This document shows positions 1 to 12,629 of a DNA stretch of 64,000 nt, piece after piece. A model generated the notes under the pieces. It did no database searches and was not told the DNA's origin. It saw nothing but the letters and a program-made list of their open reading frames with translations. How positions within the stretch are numbered: position 1 is the stretch's first letter; every line of letters starts with the position of its first letter. Made by a program: the position numbers and the translations under genes. Location of the stretch: the NCBI GenBank assembly GCA_000469685.2, contig LS997566.1:32110996-32174995 (forward strand). The letters run 5' to 3'. Source of the stretch: Haemonchus contortus. Its lineage: Eukaryota > Nematoda > Chromadorea > Rhabditida > Trichostrongylidae.

Positions 1-1292
1 AATGGCGAGAGTGGCCAGCAGGGACGATGACTGATGACGAACAATTCAAGTGAAATGATGAGAGGATGTATCGTGGACGTAGCACTCCATCTAATCCCAT
101 CGAACATCTGCCGTTTGTCGGGCCGTTCCACCCTCAACGTCGATGGCTTCCGGCGGCGTAGGGCGGGCCATGTCGCCGCTTTGGCACGATTCAGGCCAAA
201 GCCATTCAATCCTATGATTAGTTTGTGCATGCAAAACACTTTACCATATTACCAATCAAACTTAATGGAGTCATTGGAAAGTTGAGGTCCCCGAAGTTTG
301 TTGGAGAAAATCAAAACAAAACAAATAGACCAGTCAGAACTATTTTGCTCATCCATTTACTCATCCAAAGTCAGTTTTTTATGAAAACAAATCATTTTGT
401 TATGAGTACAGTGGTAAAAAGTGGAGTAGTTCAGTTCCAATCACATCCTCGTATAGTCGGAAAATTGATTTCAGCTTTCCCGAAAAGGTCAGTATGGGGA
501 AAAGTAAGTGAGCACCACAGCCAGTGGGTCTGCTGGTCGTGTTTACTACGAAAAAATGAATTTCAATAGGAGTATGGGAGAGAGGAGCTTGCTGTTTTCG
601 TCATGTCAGAACCTATCCCAATCGGATGCCGTTCATACTGCTAATTACGGCAATTAAGGGGCTGGTTCCTGCAATTAGCCCGGTGACTTTAGTGGGAAGG
701 CAGTACAAAAATAGAGCCTCAATGAGAGAAGCTTACCCTCTTCACGCTAACCCTTTTTCACTCTCTATGCGGCTTCGAAATCCATAGAGGAGGGAGAGAT
801 GCAGGAAGAATCCTAAAAAATTCGCTCACAGTAGTAATTCCACTAAAGTATGCAGAGCCCACATCGCGATAAGGCCAACATTTATGGCTGCAGCATAAAC
901 TGAAAGCTTCTCTGGCGACTAGTATGAGCTCTGTTTTAATTACTATCAGTATCGTTATTATTGTTATAGAAAAAAGTCTGAATAAAGTCTTTTAACGCTT
1001 ATCCATTCCGTTTTTAAGAGGCACCCCTGCACTCGTTTTCCATTCAGAATCGTAGAGGCATTTGAAAGCGTATGAGCGCTCATACAACGAATCGCGGTTA
1101 CCAACCGATGTACAGTTTTGTGCTTTTATCCTTCCAGACGAGTCCCCTTACCTGTCGATCTAAGCTGAAGGGATGGAACATTTGGTTGGCCTGGGTGGGC
1201 ATGTTCAAGGACTCGAACCCCGAACGATGCTTCTGTGCGAACATTGCCGCCTTCGCCCTTTATCATTATTGTTATTATTATTACCTATGCTA
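1..1292. other. no gene recognised; gene-poor flank
   Basis: I see no recognisable coding exon here. The open frames are short, overlap on both strands and match no family I know. A sequence near 1,190-1,260 resembles the 3' half of a tRNA on the minus strand, with a B-box-like GGTTCGAGTC. It has no matching 5' half, so it is at most a decayed SINE fragment. Confidence 0.5.
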
Positions 1293-2860
1293 CAGTGCGT
1301 TTCATAATTATAAGGTCACCCCAGATTTTTGCGATTCCGGAGAAAGCAGCCAGAATGCAATTTTTTGGCAAACACTGGTAGATTCCTCGTCACAATGTAC
1401 CTCTGTACTCAAATTTTGGTCGCAATATCTTTCACCTCAAATTTTTTACGAATTTTTTAAAGATAGTGTCGGCTTTTGCACCGTTTCATAATTATAAGGT
1501 CACCCTGAGGAAGTAAATGATTTATCAATGTTAATGGCATATGTACAACAGTTAATAATCTATAGCTCCTCCTTGTTTAGGAGCAACATCAAAGAGCCTG
1601 TGTGGCATACCAGAAACTAGGTTTCGAAGATGTTCCTCATCGGTTGCTCTCCATGCTTCGATAAGTGCTCGCTTCAGCTCTTCTTTGCCCTGGAACTGAC
1701 GGTTATTCGCATAAACCTGTCTGAATATTATGTCCCAGATATGTTCCATCCGACTGAGGTCGGGACTGCAGGCTGGCCATGGTAGGACGCTTATTTATTG
1801 GCATTGCAGCCACTCATCCGTTGCACGGCTCACATGATTGTAGGTATCTTGTTGAAAGACATAGTTGAGGTGACGGCGATGGCATAGAAAAGGTACTAGA
1901 TGATGCTCCAAGACTTTCTGGTAATCCTCGAAATCCATACCGCAGTTCACGACAACACGACATCATTGCAGAACCACCCCGCACCATAGGCTTCCTCCAC
2001 CGAAACTGCGACGTCTGAAGTAGACTGGTTCCTTCCTCAATCGCGCCAGTATCGCTTGTTTCCGTCAGATTGAACTTCTTTTCATCCAAAAAGACGACCT
2101 GAGTAGGAATTATTCAGCTCTATGGTGAGATTTCGATGCAGATCTACCTTTGCCCAATCTCTCCCTAGGTTCATCTTTGCAAATCCGAGTCGAGCCTCTT
2201 TGTGACGATCGGTGATTCGTGGCACCTTCTCCATTGCTTGCCTGGTGATGTTTTCGCATCTTCTCACTGCTCTCCAGACTGTAGTTTTCGACACAGAGAG
2301 GTTTAATTCCGATCGGTTCTGGTTCAAGGAGGACGTACTGTTGGAAACAGTCCTCAGAATTTTCCGCTCATCACGAGTAGTAATCTTTCATGGGTGTCCA
2401 CAGTCGGTGTTATATCTAACGACATGAGCACTCTCTAGAAATCTCCGAATGGACCAAGGGGATCTCTCTATTTGCCTGGAAATGGCTCGAGTACGGAGCC
2501 CACCTTCATGATGAGCCTTCTCATCAGAGGAAAGCAGATGACCACGAGCCATGTTGACAGTCAGGTTTAGAAATGCCCTTACTACACATGCTTACCTTTA
2601 CAAGTATCTTCAAACACGAAATTTCCTCTCTTTCGTAAATAATTGTTCACTTTCTCAGGGTGACCTTATAATTATGAAACGGTGCAAAAACCGATAAACT
2701 GTTCTAAAAAAGTTCAGAAGAATGCAGCAGCGGCTAAGCAACGGATACCTAGGTTATTCGTGCTGGGGAATCTGTTCATGATGCTAGAAAAAATCCTTAA
2801 TGATTACTTTTTTTGAAAGTGCAAAAATTGAGGGTGACCTTATAATTATGAAACGCACTG
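1293..2860 (-). mobile_element. Tc1-like DNA transposon, decayed, with doubled (IR/DR-type) terminal repeats
   Basis: The element is bounded by TA dinucleotides, the Tc1/mariner target duplication. Both ends start CAGTGCGTTTCATAATTATA (1293 inward; 2860 inward on the other strand). The same motif followed by AGGTCACCCT recurs inside each end, at about 1,482-1,507 and 2,655-2,682. Each terminal repeat is therefore about 205-215 bp long with a direct repeat at its outer and inner edge, the layout known from IR/DR Tc1-like elements such as Sleeping Beauty. A broken minus-strand transposase gene fills the interior. Total length, 1,568 bp, is normal for this superfamily. Confidence 0.85.
1552..2552 (-). 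pseudogene. Tc1-like transposase pseudogene
   Basis: Reading on the minus strand, an ATG at 2552 opens an N-terminal helix-turn-helix region. It is broken by an in-frame stop near 2,390, after which the frame resumes. The middle holds a Tc1-family signature (KTTVWRAVRRCENITR, then a DEKKFNL motif around 2,075-2,095), but those parts lie in different frames, so at least one frameshift separates them. The C-terminus (about 1,552-1,750) ends in the family-typical pattern around a MPHRLFDV motif followed by Lys-Gln-Gly-Gly. The DDE catalytic domain cannot be read as one protein. The copy is inactive and could move only if an intact transposase elsewhere recognised its ends. Confidence 0.8.
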
Positions 2861-5800
2861 TATTATTATAATATAAAACTTATCAGGCCCAAATGCTACA
2901 ATTAGACTGGCTTCAGACACATGAGAAAGAACGCAGTGAAAGAGAAAAAAAGCCAAAAATAAGCGTCAATCTAGCCAAATCCAATTATCTTGTCATTAGA
3001 CAAAGACGAAGTGAAAGGCGGAACTCAACCAACCTGTTGAATCCACTGAAATCATGACACGGTCAGTGGAGAATGGCTTAACAACACCAAGTGTCGAATT
3101 ACCTTCTCTAAGCTGCCCTTGACTATTGAAGACTTATTTAAAGAGCTTTTTCGAGCTTTCCCTTTGTTTCACTCGCAGAAATTCTGAAAGCTGCAGCTGC
3201 AGCCCTATTATCACAACAGTTCCATTTTTCTGTTCACTTGACTGAGCTTATGACGTATATATCTATCAATCTATTCGATAAAAAGCTATTCGCTCTCTTT
3301 CAATCTCGACAGCTGACGAAGATTGGCTCTTTGAGATGGGATTGGCGCATCGAGCCCTTATTTCCTTTGATTGCTGAGGAGCTGCAGCTCTGGAGCTGCA
3401 AAGTTGTCAAACCGATAAGATTACGGTGGAAAATAGATATAAGGGAAAGAGGGGGGGGGGGTTGGAGTTGGACCGAATTTGTAAACAAAGCTGACCTTGA
3501 CGTTCAAAATTCAGATTACAGAAAATTTGCGTAGTTCCATTAATGTCCTTCATATTGCTGGGAAGAAACTTATGTTTTATCAAAATTTCGTACTTGTACG
3601 CCTCGTCTTGCGGGCACAAGCAACAAACCATTTTGCTTCTGCCCTCGCCATCCATGGTAGACTGAAAATCTGACGAAAACGACGATGTGAGGAATCGTTC
3701 AACTGCATTCACACCTGTTTTACAATACATGGTCAACGAGTACATCCCCAGTGTGGCACCAGGCCTATTCTTTGATCGTGAAGACCCTGTGGTAGCCCAC
3801 TCGGCTGTTCTTCTTGTCCATCTGTCATCATCTCTTCTCATGATCAAGGCCTCGTAACAAATGATGATAAATGTTACTCATCATGAGTGATCTTTTGCAG
3901 AATCCCTGCAAAAGCCTCACTTGATGGAGGGTTACCTTTATGCAACCTCGAGCATCGGATACAGACCAAAGGATTCATAGAACTCGTTAAAGTCGAAGTT
4001 TTTTGGGGATTAACAGCCTTATATAACGTCGAATGGATGACAAAGTAGCACCGACGAGCACAAAGCTTCTTTTCCTTATCACAATGAATTCGTTCTGGGT
4101 GGAGAGAAGCAGGAAGAAGAAAAATGTGTAGAGTAAGTCAAAAAATGAAAATTTAGTGTAACGAACTTCAAAAGGAGCGTGCTTCGAGTTCAAGGGATTA
4201 AATGCATGGCTGCTGGTGCCCTGGAAGAGCAGCAGGAGTTTGAGTATTACTAAGACTAAACTTTTTGCCCATAACTTTTCGTCCTCTTTGGGACTTGAAA
4301 GAGTTTTTTCTAGAAGAGCTATACAACATAAACATCGCATAGAAAATCTCACAAAGTCGGCCATAAATGCAAAACCTTGGCCTCGGATGGGACTTGATCC
4401 GTACTTGTGCTCTGCGGGCGTTGTGCTCCTAACCCTGACACAAGCGACCCTGGTTGTACCCTGCTTATCAGTTAGCAAGAACACCAAGTCAAAGTGCTCT
4501 GAAACGGCTTCGTGGTGATGTGGAGATTTCAATGAAATGAAAATATCGTTTGAGAGTTAGCGATGTGAAAGAATACTAGTTTTTCAGAGATAATCATCAG
4601 TCCAGAATGGATGGCGAGGCAGACGGGCGCTGTGGGCCTCAGCGAGACTGGTGAAAGTTTAGAGAGTCGAAAGGGCAGAGTTGACAGTTTATAATAATCC
4701 GGATGGGGGTAGTGATGTGGCAGGAGCGAAGCGGGGCAGGGGGACCAATTGATCGCTGGCCTATTGATGTTGTTGAACGGTACGGGAATGACATGTGTGT
4801 ACATTTAAGCACTGCTCTGATAATGGAGCAAAGTGGAACCAAGTTCCACGTGGGTGGCAAAAAGCACTTGTATTATAAACCAGACTGCAGGTCTGATAGT
4901 CCCTATGCAGATTGTGCTGCTTTTGGAGAAAAGCCTCTCGATAGTGATTTTAGCCAGAAGTCTGCAACTTACAGACTAGACTTACAATCTTTCGAATGCA
5001 TTGCAGGTCTTGGAAAGGGTCGTGGAAGAAGGAGTAAGGGCATACAAAACGTCCAGGACTCTGAAAATCTACCAAAAGCCTAAAAATTGTTTAAAGTTCT
5101 TCCCCTTGAAGAAGGAATAAAAGCAACTGGAACAACTTCGAAAAAAAGATTCCGAAGAATTTCGTTTTTCAAGTTTTCCCTCTTTTCAACTATTCCCTTC
5201 AGGTTTACTATATAAAACTGATTTTTCATTGACTGCTGATAATAGTCTAAGAATTTCGGACCTTCTCTACTGATGAATCAGTTGGAGATCCATTGGTGAC
5301 TCAAAAAGGGATGTAGTTCCTCTAAGAGGCTTCATATTCACCCCTCTTTTAAGGTGAGTCGATCTATTTGAGCCGAACTTTCCCTGAAAACATCGAACAT
5401 GTCGGAAGCGAGAACTACTCAATCTGTGCGAATGCTACAACATGATAATGAATATGTATATATGGAAGTCTCGTAAGCCGAAATTCTTTATCAAAGAATC
5501 AGAGAAAAAAACCAAATCTGGCTCTTATCATTAAACCAATCTATCAGTCACTCACTCACAAAACAGTAGCGTTACTATTTGATGGCCTACTCTTGAGAAA
5601 GTGTGAAATTGTTGTGACCCTTTAGTTTTATTCCAAATATTTCTACATCCACTGAGCTGCTGCCACGAATAGTGGAGGTCCCTGCACCCTATCGATGTTT
5701 GAATCTTCATGCAAGAACCTTACTTGTTAAGGCTTCTACGAACTATTGGACTTGCTTGGGACTGTTCCTATTCAGGCGAATGCTAACTTAGCTATCGGCC

Positions 5801-8800
5801 AGACATAACAGCCTCGAAGAGATGATTAGAGACAGAGTACTTTAGTACATTGTGCTTATGGAACTTGATTAGGATCATTTACGGACGTGAACATGAGGAA
5901 TGTTTGCGAAAATTACGAATCATATTGGATAGCTGCTAAAAATGTCCATCAAAGGGGAAAAGTTGCAATATTAGCTACGTGAAGGTTGTTATGAGCACTT
6001 ATGGAGGGGGAAATGACGATTGATAAGATATCAATAGGGGAGATGCTCACGTTTGATGGATACAGCATCAGTAGACAAATAGGTGGTTGGAACCATATGA
6101 AATAAAGAAAATTTGAAAGTAAAAATATCAAATTTTCATATTACGCTAATCGCCACACATATGACAAATAAATTTCACTCGAGTTGCGCCAATTGAAAGA
6201 CAAAGTTCAAAAGAGGGGAGCCTATAAAAGCACCCCACTACTACCGTGATATGTAGTGGAAGCTAATCAGTAATATGGTCGTACTGATCACCTTAAATTC
6301 TGTTCGATGCAGGACATCCGATATAAAATGTACGATGAAAATAGGGACCTGGATAGGAGTTTGTGTTAGGGGGAAGTTTATGAACTTCTGGGACTTTCTG
6401 CATTACTTTCCTGAATATTAAAGTAATATGCGAATGAGGCAAACTCACCAACACGGACTTTGATCTCAGTGGAACTGTAAGGCGACTTAGGGCATCTCCA
6501 TGACGCTCGCCATCGTTGCAGCTTCTGGAGATTGGTACTCACCGTTGTTTCTGTCCCCTCTCACTTCCTAATCCTCACTTTGTATAGTGGCGGCGGGTAG
6601 TTTATTTGCTTCTATTTGTGGCGCATTTAGCGGAGTATATAAATAAATAAATGAGTAGATAAACAAACTCAAGCTGATGGAATCTCGCGAAGTCTACGTC
6701 CTGCAACGCTCCTGAAAAGCCTCACCCGAACTTGAGCCCATGTGCACCCCAGGTTGGGGAGTTCTAGATGAGCCCATGACAGAAATGCGAAAACTCAGTA
6801 GGGTAGGTTTTGATCGTAACAAGTATAATAGAAGAATTCGGCGGAAACTGTCGAGCAAGTAATCACATTCCATTCTTACCAATCTTACTCATGTCTTCAA
6901 TAGTCCTTATTCCAACCATTCAGTTGCGCTAGGATGGAAAGTGAACAATGAGAAATAGGCGAAGGCAGGACGGCCTCTGGAGCAAAGTAACGGCAACAGC
7001 TCTGCACGTATTATCATCCGTTGGAAGAGGAGGTATTGTACGTGTGTACATCATTGTATTGAGCTATGTATCGTACTGTTTACATATCCAAGTGGAAGGA
7101 AAGATTTCTAGTCGAAAAGTCAATAGAAACTCCATTGACGTTGAAAGTAATCGCCAATGGATCACGTTTTTCCATAAGCTTCTCAGGATTTGGAAAACCA
7201 AAGCCCTTCACTTGCAAAGTATATCAGTAACGAAGTTTTTCTAAAGGGCCACTCTACCATCTGGAGAGCTGCAGCGGGATGGGAGCAGAAGAGAAGGCAC
7301 ATAACTAGTTTCTGGTTGATATTAATCTCACTTCGAATACCGGCACAGTACAACTGATTGCAGTAGAGAGTTACGGTACAACTATACGGTACGTAGAATG
7401 GGTGGCCCCAAAGATTAGATGAGCTAGTCGAGCATTCACACTTCTTCCTTGTTTTCCTTTAAAAGAAGATTGAGCAGCTTGCGAAATGACTTTGTTTTTG
7501 CTGTTGCCCTTTATTTCGTGTGTAATCGCTTGAAAGGAGTCCATTGATTAGTATTTATCCCTTTCTTTGTTGATCCTTATTTCCGACAGATCCTTGTTAG
7601 ACACTTCCTTCCCAGCTGTCGAAGTTTCTAGGTGGAATTCATTTCAAAAATGAGTTCCTGATCTCTCATTTGTTTAAATAGGTCGACTCAGTTAAGCTTG
7701 AACTGCGCCATAAGCCAAGATCATAGCAATGGCAGGAGGGAAGGTATTGCTGAAGGGGATCAACGACGTTGTGCTTGAATCGAAGCCGATAACTCGATAG
7801 TGGAGACCAGGACGTGGGTGAAACTTAGTCGTTCATGAATCTACCTTCATGTGCCTGGCGTTCATCTACGGAGCGAGGTGCCAAGAGCTGCTCCGTCATG
7901 TGAAATAATTTACCCTCTCGGGATATTTCACTTTAGCTCCAATCAAATACATATAACTTTTAAACGGTCCATGCATATGATATTGAACAGTCAATCGAGA
8001 GAGAGAAAGATGAGTGATTTGCCGTGGATGGAACCAAACCCAACCTCAAAAAAATATTCCTTAGGCAGTCTGTTTTGAATGTTTTTTTATATTTACTCGT
8101 TGCTGAAGGGTTGCCAAGCAACTTTTTCGTTGAACGACGTAACATGAGCGTATCATTTGTCTTCGCACCTAATGTTACGTACGAAATTCGACCCAGCCCC
8201 GGTGGAGATCAGATTTCCCGGATGAGCATTGTGTCAGAAGTTTTCTGGAAAGCATCCTGAATTCGCAACTTCACTATATTTTGAAAGAACTTCCATCTGA
8301 AAGACTAATATTTTAGAAAGGAAGCAGCAATTTGATGGATTGTCTCGCATTTCACACTTCCTTCCGCTTCCACAGAGTGCATTTTACGTATACTATGTAA
8401 CTACTTGGAGAGTACTTGTGGAACTTTTGCAGTAGACCTGATCTTTTCAGGAATGCTCTGAGAACGTTCATAGAATTGCTAAATAGGGAGACTACCGTTC
8501 TGTATACATTCAACATACCTGGCTCTGTTCTTCTTGTTCATTCAACCTCAAAAGACCGATCCTCATATTCGAATTTATGTTTCTGGACAGGATCGTTTGC
8601 CGCCCTCCACTGTTGAAGTCCATCGAAGCTTGAGTCAAATAGAATGTTTGGCCTCGAAACTCGTTCTGAGCACATCTGTGCACGCCTTCTTTCAGTGCTT
8701 CAAACAAGAAAACGTCGGAATAAGTCTCGACCTGGTCAACCACATTATCATAAAATTTCGGGATATCTTATGCCTGTAAGTCTATGAGCTGTATCCCTCT

Positions 8801-9139
8801 ATAGCATTTCTGGAAAACTTCTGGAATATTCCAGAAAAAAAGCCTAAACTGTGTTGAACTTCTCAGCAAATTCTTTTCAAACCCCTGGTAGCAGATTTGG
8901 AACACTTTAAATTTGGGTCCAATTTTATTACATTTGCGAAAATCATACGTGACAAACGAACGGTGACTGACTGACGTGACCACAAAACTGAGCATGAAAC
9001 ATCGAAAAAGTGGAAAGGACCATTCAAATTCTCCAAAAATGTAAGTAGCAAGCATCAGATGACAGCAGGTGATTACGTTTATTGAACAGTCTCGTAAAAC
9101 CTCATCATGTCTAAATAAAAGGTTGGCCATACGATGTTC
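2861..9139. other. intergenic, no recognised gene
   Basis: About 6.3 kb without a feature I can name. It contains a G homopolymer at about 3,451-3,460 and an A/T-rich tail-like run, TATAAATAAATAAATGA, near 6,640 that resembles the 3' end of a retroposon. The longest open frames (146 and 181 codons on the minus strand near 3.4-4.5 kb) show no domain and no credible splice partners. A short RDDDRWT-like motif near 3,820 (minus) could be a remnant of an RTE-type reverse transcriptase C-terminus, but this is weak. Confidence 0.4.
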
Positions 9140-9528
9140 CCGGGTCCGGGAACTTCTCCCCTAACACGGCGTCGCACACGTCGCACCCGCCGCCCATCGC
9201 AGGATTGCGATGGAAGATTGGAGCGCGCAAGTCGTGAGGTAGAGAGTCCTTTGATTATTTGAATTGGCTGGCCGCTCTTTTCAATTCCAATGCGGTATTG
9301 ATTCTTTAATATAGGAGGAGTCATTTTAATTAATCAAGTCTAATAAACACGAAAACTAAAAAGAAACGGAAGAAAAAACGATAAAATCCAATGAAAAAGC
9401 AAGCCAGTCAAGGAAAAATATCGCGTCCTATCGATTGGCGGGAGGCGGGGTGAGTACGGTAACTGCAGTGACATTTGCCGCATGCCGCAAGGGAGAATGC
9501 CGCGATAGGGGAGAAGTTCCGTTACCCC
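9140..9528 (+). mobile_element. non-autonomous TIR element, copy 1
   Basis: The ends are inverted copies of each other: GGAACTTCTCCCCTA near 9,148 and TAGGGGAGAAGTTCC near 9,508-9,522. Between them is about 360 bp without coding capacity. Essentially the whole stretch is present again in inverted orientation at about 42,263-42,648, including the internal GCCGCATGCCGCAAGGGAGA segment and the A-rich centre. That shows it is a dispersed repeat and not a local fold. A shorter relative with similar ends lies at about 9,705-9,838. Confidence 0.75.
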
Positions 9529-9704
9529 GATATTCCCACATTAAGCAAGTAATACAGTAGTTAGTCTGTCTGCAGCTAACTTAAAGTACATAACAGCTAC
9601 CAACCTTCGGAGAAAAATGCCTGGTACGCGGATTTGATTCAGGCCTTGTAAGCGGAATCTTTATGGACTCCCTTTCTCACTTGAGCTTGTCAATACAGAG
9701 GGGG

Positions 9705-9838
9705 TCTGGTACCTTCTCCCCCACGACGTGTCGTGATCGCCGCACGCGACTGTTGTGAAAGGAAAGATTCGAATTACGGAGAGTCGCCGCGAACCACTGC
9801 CGCGGGCCTTTTGAATTCGGGGAGATGTTCCGTCACCC
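9705..9838. repeat. short element with ends related to the 9.1 kb TIR family
   Basis: The left end reads GGTACCTTCTCCCCC and the right end GGGGAGATGTTCCGTCACCC. These are degenerate inverted matches to each other and to the termini of the 9.1 and 42.3 kb elements. The 134-bp interior is GC-rich, with several CGCG-type steps, and non-coding. A partial repeat of its CCTTTTGAATTC end recurs near 9,965. I read it as a short MITE of the same family, or a deletion derivative. Confidence 0.5.
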
Positions 9839-10757
9839 ATTTAGAGGCATTGTAACTTAGCAGATAAAACGAGCTTCCAACCACCATGTGAGCCATGCGA
9901 AGAGCGAAAAAGTTGGGTCTGAATTGTAAGAGTGTAACCCTATTTGTCGATCTATTTTAGTCGCAGCCTTTTGAATTTTGGGATGTTGGAATGACTAAAA
10001 CTATTCGGAAAAGTGATTGGCGTGTGAAATCGCTTGCTTAGGGTGGGACCACTTAAGCCGAGTGTGATGTGAAGGAGGCAGAACTGAAGACATCGTTCAA
10101 GACCGGCAGACATCAAGCTGACCTTCTCAATCCTCGGATCATAGGCTTATACGAAGATCTCCACCCTATATGTATTGGCTTTCACTCAAATGCCTACTTT
10201 TATGAGCACGTCGAGAAGTTTTGCAGTGTAAAAGCCAGAAGAACCGACGATAGCATCCCGCTTCAGGGTACACTGCTTACTTTCTCAGAACTTTCCCTAA
10301 TAGCCCATAGAACAAGGACGTGATGTCTACAGTCTGGCAGTTCTTGAGCCTACATGACGGCTCCATCTTCAGAGTTGGCGCTATCAAAGAGTGTTTCTCT
10401 CTGTTTTCTTCCTATACTGCGTTTGTTCTCTCAACCGCATACTGACGCAAACTTGCGGTGGATTCTCAATCATTTTTCTGTCTGACAAGAGATTTTCGTC
10501 CAATATGTCATTGATGCCTTGTCTTTCTTGTGTGCGCATAGCGGATAATAAATAATGAATAACCCTTGACCCTGGTGAGCAACATATGGCAACCTGCCAT
10601 ATTCCTTTCTCTGTGTGGCACAAGGGCGAAATCGTTGGCACAGCGGGCTCTCATGAGCAAATAAGTGAGCTACGAGCAGTAAAATGGAGATAAAAGGCGC
10701 CAATTATTGTTTTCCATTAGCTGTCAATATACGATCCAGCAAACACCTAATCAAGTA
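9839..10757. other. intergenic, no recognised gene
   Basis: About 0.9 kb between two mobile elements. An open frame of 84 codons (10,069-10,323) has no recognisable domain. Nothing else is supported. Confidence 0.4.
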
Positions 10758-11515
10758 TTAGGTTGAGTCATAAGTCTTCGGACAAAGTGATAGTGATGAC
10801 TTCTAGAGATCATAACTCGGGAAAGAGGTGACGAAAATGGGCGCGCGAAGCATCGTTAGATAGAGTATTAAAACTCTTCCAACTACATACTAACGAGTAC
10901 ACCTGACCATCTCCTGCGCTTGAGCGTGCGGAGAGAAAGTGCCATGTCGGCGCAAAAATCCATGTCATACTGCTTCAAAGCATGAGGCACCCATCGACCG
11001 AGCTTTCGCACCTTGACGATTGACTTCAGTCCACGATAATCGTGGACTGACTCCCCAAGGGTGGCTGCCAGTTCACGAGTAGTTTGATACGGATCGGCTT
11101 CCACCTGGCTCCGCAGCACCTCCAAATCCAACTTCATTGAGCGTCCCGGACGATCTTCATTTTCGATGGAATGGTCGTCGGACGTGAATCTCGTGTGCCA
11201 CTTGTAAATTGTGCATCTAGCAGAGCACCCTTCTTGTAAACTTCCTTGAGACGTCTATCGATCTCCGCGAGTTCTTGGCCAGATAAAAAAAGAAATAGGA
11301 TGGTGCTGCCAAGGTGGAGTTGCGACGGCTTGAAATCATGGGTCATGGTTGCAGGAAATGGAATAGTCAGGTGTGTTTGATAGTATTTACTTGAAGACCT
11401 TTCAGTACTCTATCTAACGATGCCAAGCTTGCCCATTTTCGTCTCCTATTTCCCGAGTTATGATCTCTAGAAGTCATCACTATCATTTTGTCCGAGGACT
11501 TATGACTCAACCTAA
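10758..11515 (-). mobile_element. mariner element, internally deleted
   Basis: TA-flanked element with matching termini: TTAGGTTGAGTCATAAGTC at 10,758 and its reverse complement ending at 11,515. The terminal repeats match for well over 100 bp, through a conserved GATCATAACTCGGGAAA block. The interior, on the minus strand, keeps only the N-terminal part of a mariner transposase, in two offset frames (about 11,346-11,134, then 11,137-10,883). It includes the QTTRELA...LG helix-turn-helix motif and the KVRKLGRWVPHAL motif. The catalytic half is missing and the frame runs directly into the terminal repeat, so the 758-bp copy is a deletion derivative. It belongs to the same family as the full-length copy at 30,154-36,289. 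Confidence 0.9.
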
Positions 11516-12475
11516 TAATAAAGAGCACATAAGCAATAAAAAATAAAAATTTCTAAATATGTAGTACAAAAAAAATAAAAATTAACTTAACAGAATAAAA
11601 CTAGACTTGAAGTAGAGTTTTCAAATGCCCTTATTCATCGATTAAAACTGTGGGTACACAAAGCCGGCAAGGGGAAGTAAGCATTTTAAGATTATAGTGT
11701 TCATCGTATAGAATTTCCCACAATGACATAAAAATTTCTAGAATTTTAGTTAAAAGGCTTCGAGTGGCACAATTTAAACGGTTGTATCACTTAGGATTTT
11801 ACCTATCCAAATCATAACTTTAGCAACCCTCCAACGGTGTGAAGTTTTCAGCATGACAGAAACGGCTATTGAAAATTTTACAGATGTTTATCGATTATTT
11901 TTTCGAACAGTGACAAGAGATCAGAGCAAGACACAGAAATAAATCTGCTGGAGACGACACAGCTGGAAACAATCACAGATGAGTTGTTTTAAATGAAAAA
12001 CATTATCATCATAGGAACAGATAAGTTGTAGCAGCGATGAATGATGAGAGCATGGTGATGCTAGCTGATGAATTGCAGAACTCATAGTTACACGTGTAGC
12101 ATTGACCAGTTCCACCTTGTGCTTGACAGTTGGCCTGGAAAGTGTAACTTCGAAAATTTTCTATTCCAATCATCGCCATCCTAGGGACGAACTATTCTCG
12201 AATAGTTTCTGCGATTATACGGTATCCAAGAATGTCACATAGAACGTTGTAAGACCAAAAACTGTTCGGATAGGGAAGCGGTCATGCCATCTGGGTGTGA
12301 TAATGCCTTCTGGAGGCTACACCATAATAAAGAGGCACTTCGAATGTTCAAACAACTGGTCGTTGGCAAATACAATGGTGGAGAGCATTTTTCGATAGCA
12401 GGGATACTGTGGCTGACTTTTTGCGCAAATACACACACACCTAAATCTCGTACAGAAACTCATTCGTCATCGGCT
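11516..12475. other. intergenic, no recognised gene
   Basis: About 1 kb of A/T-rich sequence following the mariner copy. No gene, RNA or repeat can be supported. Confidence 0.4.
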
Positions 12476-12629
12476 GCTTTCATAGTCCGCGATTTAGCCC
12501 GCGAGCGAGCGACGGGGGCGGCGCTTGCCCCTTGTTTACAACTGAATCTTGGTCGATACCGCCGGACAGGTAATCCCCCGTCGCTCGCTCGCTCGCGCGC
12601 TCGCGATCCAAATTGCGGACTATGAAAGC
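12476..12629. mobile_element. short foldback MITE
   Basis: The two ends are inverted copies: GCTTTCATAGTCCGC at 12,476 and GCGGACTATGAAAGC ending at 12,629. The inverted pairing continues inward through GC-rich CGAGCGAGCGACGGGGG and CCCCCGTCGCTCGCTCG tracts. Only about 60 bp in the centre is unpaired. The 154-bp GC-rich island contrasts sharply with the A/T-rich flanks. It has no coding capacity. Confidence 0.75.

Noticed and set aside
1190..1260. Possible tRNA gene on the minus strand
   Set aside because: Only a B-box-like segment is visible. There is no A-box or pairing acceptor stem.
3987..4532. 181-codon minus-strand open frame
   Set aside because: Low-complexity hydrophobic and Phe-rich composition, no family match, no splice partners.
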